From Candidatus Scalindua sp. SCAELEC01 (GTDB lineage: Bacteria > Planctomycetota > Brocadiia > Brocadiales > Scalinduaceae), in contig SHMT01000031.1 in NCBI GenBank assembly GCA_004282745.1, positions 1 through 57,408 of the forward strand: DNA of 57,408 bases, read 5' to 3'. Under the pieces are notes generated by a model. That model was not told the origin of the DNA. It worked only from the letters and a program-made list of their open reading frames with translations, and ran no database searches. Numbering within the stretch: position 1 is the first letter of the stretch; each line of letters opens with the position of its first letter. The position numbers and the translations under genes are program-made. Of the stretch, positions 57,169 through 57,408 are shown piece after piece.

Positions 57169-57408
57169 TATTTAGATAAAACCTAACCAATATTAGTTTT
57201 TCAAATTATTTCCTGGAAAAAAGCATCTAGTTTTCATCATTAAAATTGTTTATTTTTTCAACAACTTATACATTATTTTGTAACGGAAGTTCACCCCTAT
57301 AAAACGCATTAACACTCTTATAGTATTGTAGTTAGGCAAAATTTTTCCCCATTATGTAGTCACTAATATATTTTTATAGATTGCATTATTTGCTTGCAAT
57401 TACGGGAG

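Overview
The window is chromosomal DNA of an anammox planctomycete, most likely a 'Candidatus Scalindua' relative. The 16S gene (minus strand, 25311-26878) contains, in probe orientation, exact matches to sites I recall as the Planctomycetes probe Pla46 (26815-26832), the anammox probe Amx368 (26483-26500) and the Scalindua probe BS-820 (26025-26046). AT-rich DNA, a hopanoid cyclase, a benzoyl-/hydroxyacyl-CoA-type activase and many radical-SAM enzymes fit that placement. Probe sequences are from memory and were not searched.

Region 1 (1-8.9 kb) holds small accessory genes: a His6-tailed small protein, a CooT-type nickel-binding protein, a two-domain rhodanese behind a PilZ protein, a parvulin, P5C dehydrogenase, squalene-hopene cyclase and an OGG-type glycosylase. 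Region 2 (9-21.6 kb) is mostly housekeeping: leuD, a 1427-residue CoA-enzyme activase and leuC, then a zinc-ribbon protein, proB, a bacterial histone-fold protein on the opposite strand, and the gatB-gatA-gatC-rpmB-fur group. Region 3 (21.65-27.2 kb) is a complete rRNA operon on the minus strand (16S, tRNA-Ile, tRNA-Ala, 23S, 5S, terminator) followed by a plus-strand tRNA-Glu. Region 4 (27.4-32.7 kb) has tatA, a decayed AmrS-like radical-SAM gene split by a mobile repeat, a SAM hydroxide adenosyltransferase, bioD, a polyprenyl synthetase and leuB.

Region 5 (32.7-56.6 kb) is a long, almost wholly minus-strand surface-glycan-like cluster: glycosyltransferases, two of them with TPR tails, a methyltransferase, an SDR, a flippase-like membrane protein, a hexapeptide acyltransferase, an SGNH hydrolase, two DUF218/YdcF paralogues, a heptose-kinase-like GHMP kinase with a sugar-1-phosphate nucleotidyltransferase, and seven radical-SAM proteins, two of them B12-binding. 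I read it as a pathway making an unusual surface polysaccharide, glycolipid or other carbohydrate-derived product; the product is not known from the sequence.

The strongest non-gene signal is a family of six 126-145 bp miniature inverted-repeat elements (here called R1). Each is flanked by its own perfect 6-bp target duplication, and four of the six sit exactly at or 1 bp past the stop codon of a gene without changing the protein. One copy instead splits the AmrS-like gene. A second family (R2, about 140 bp, plus short pieces), a GxxExxY gene unit with shared flanking repeats and a decayed second copy, and a DUF559 gene bracketed by C5/G5 hairpins show that this chromosome is heavily seeded with small mobile or repeat units.
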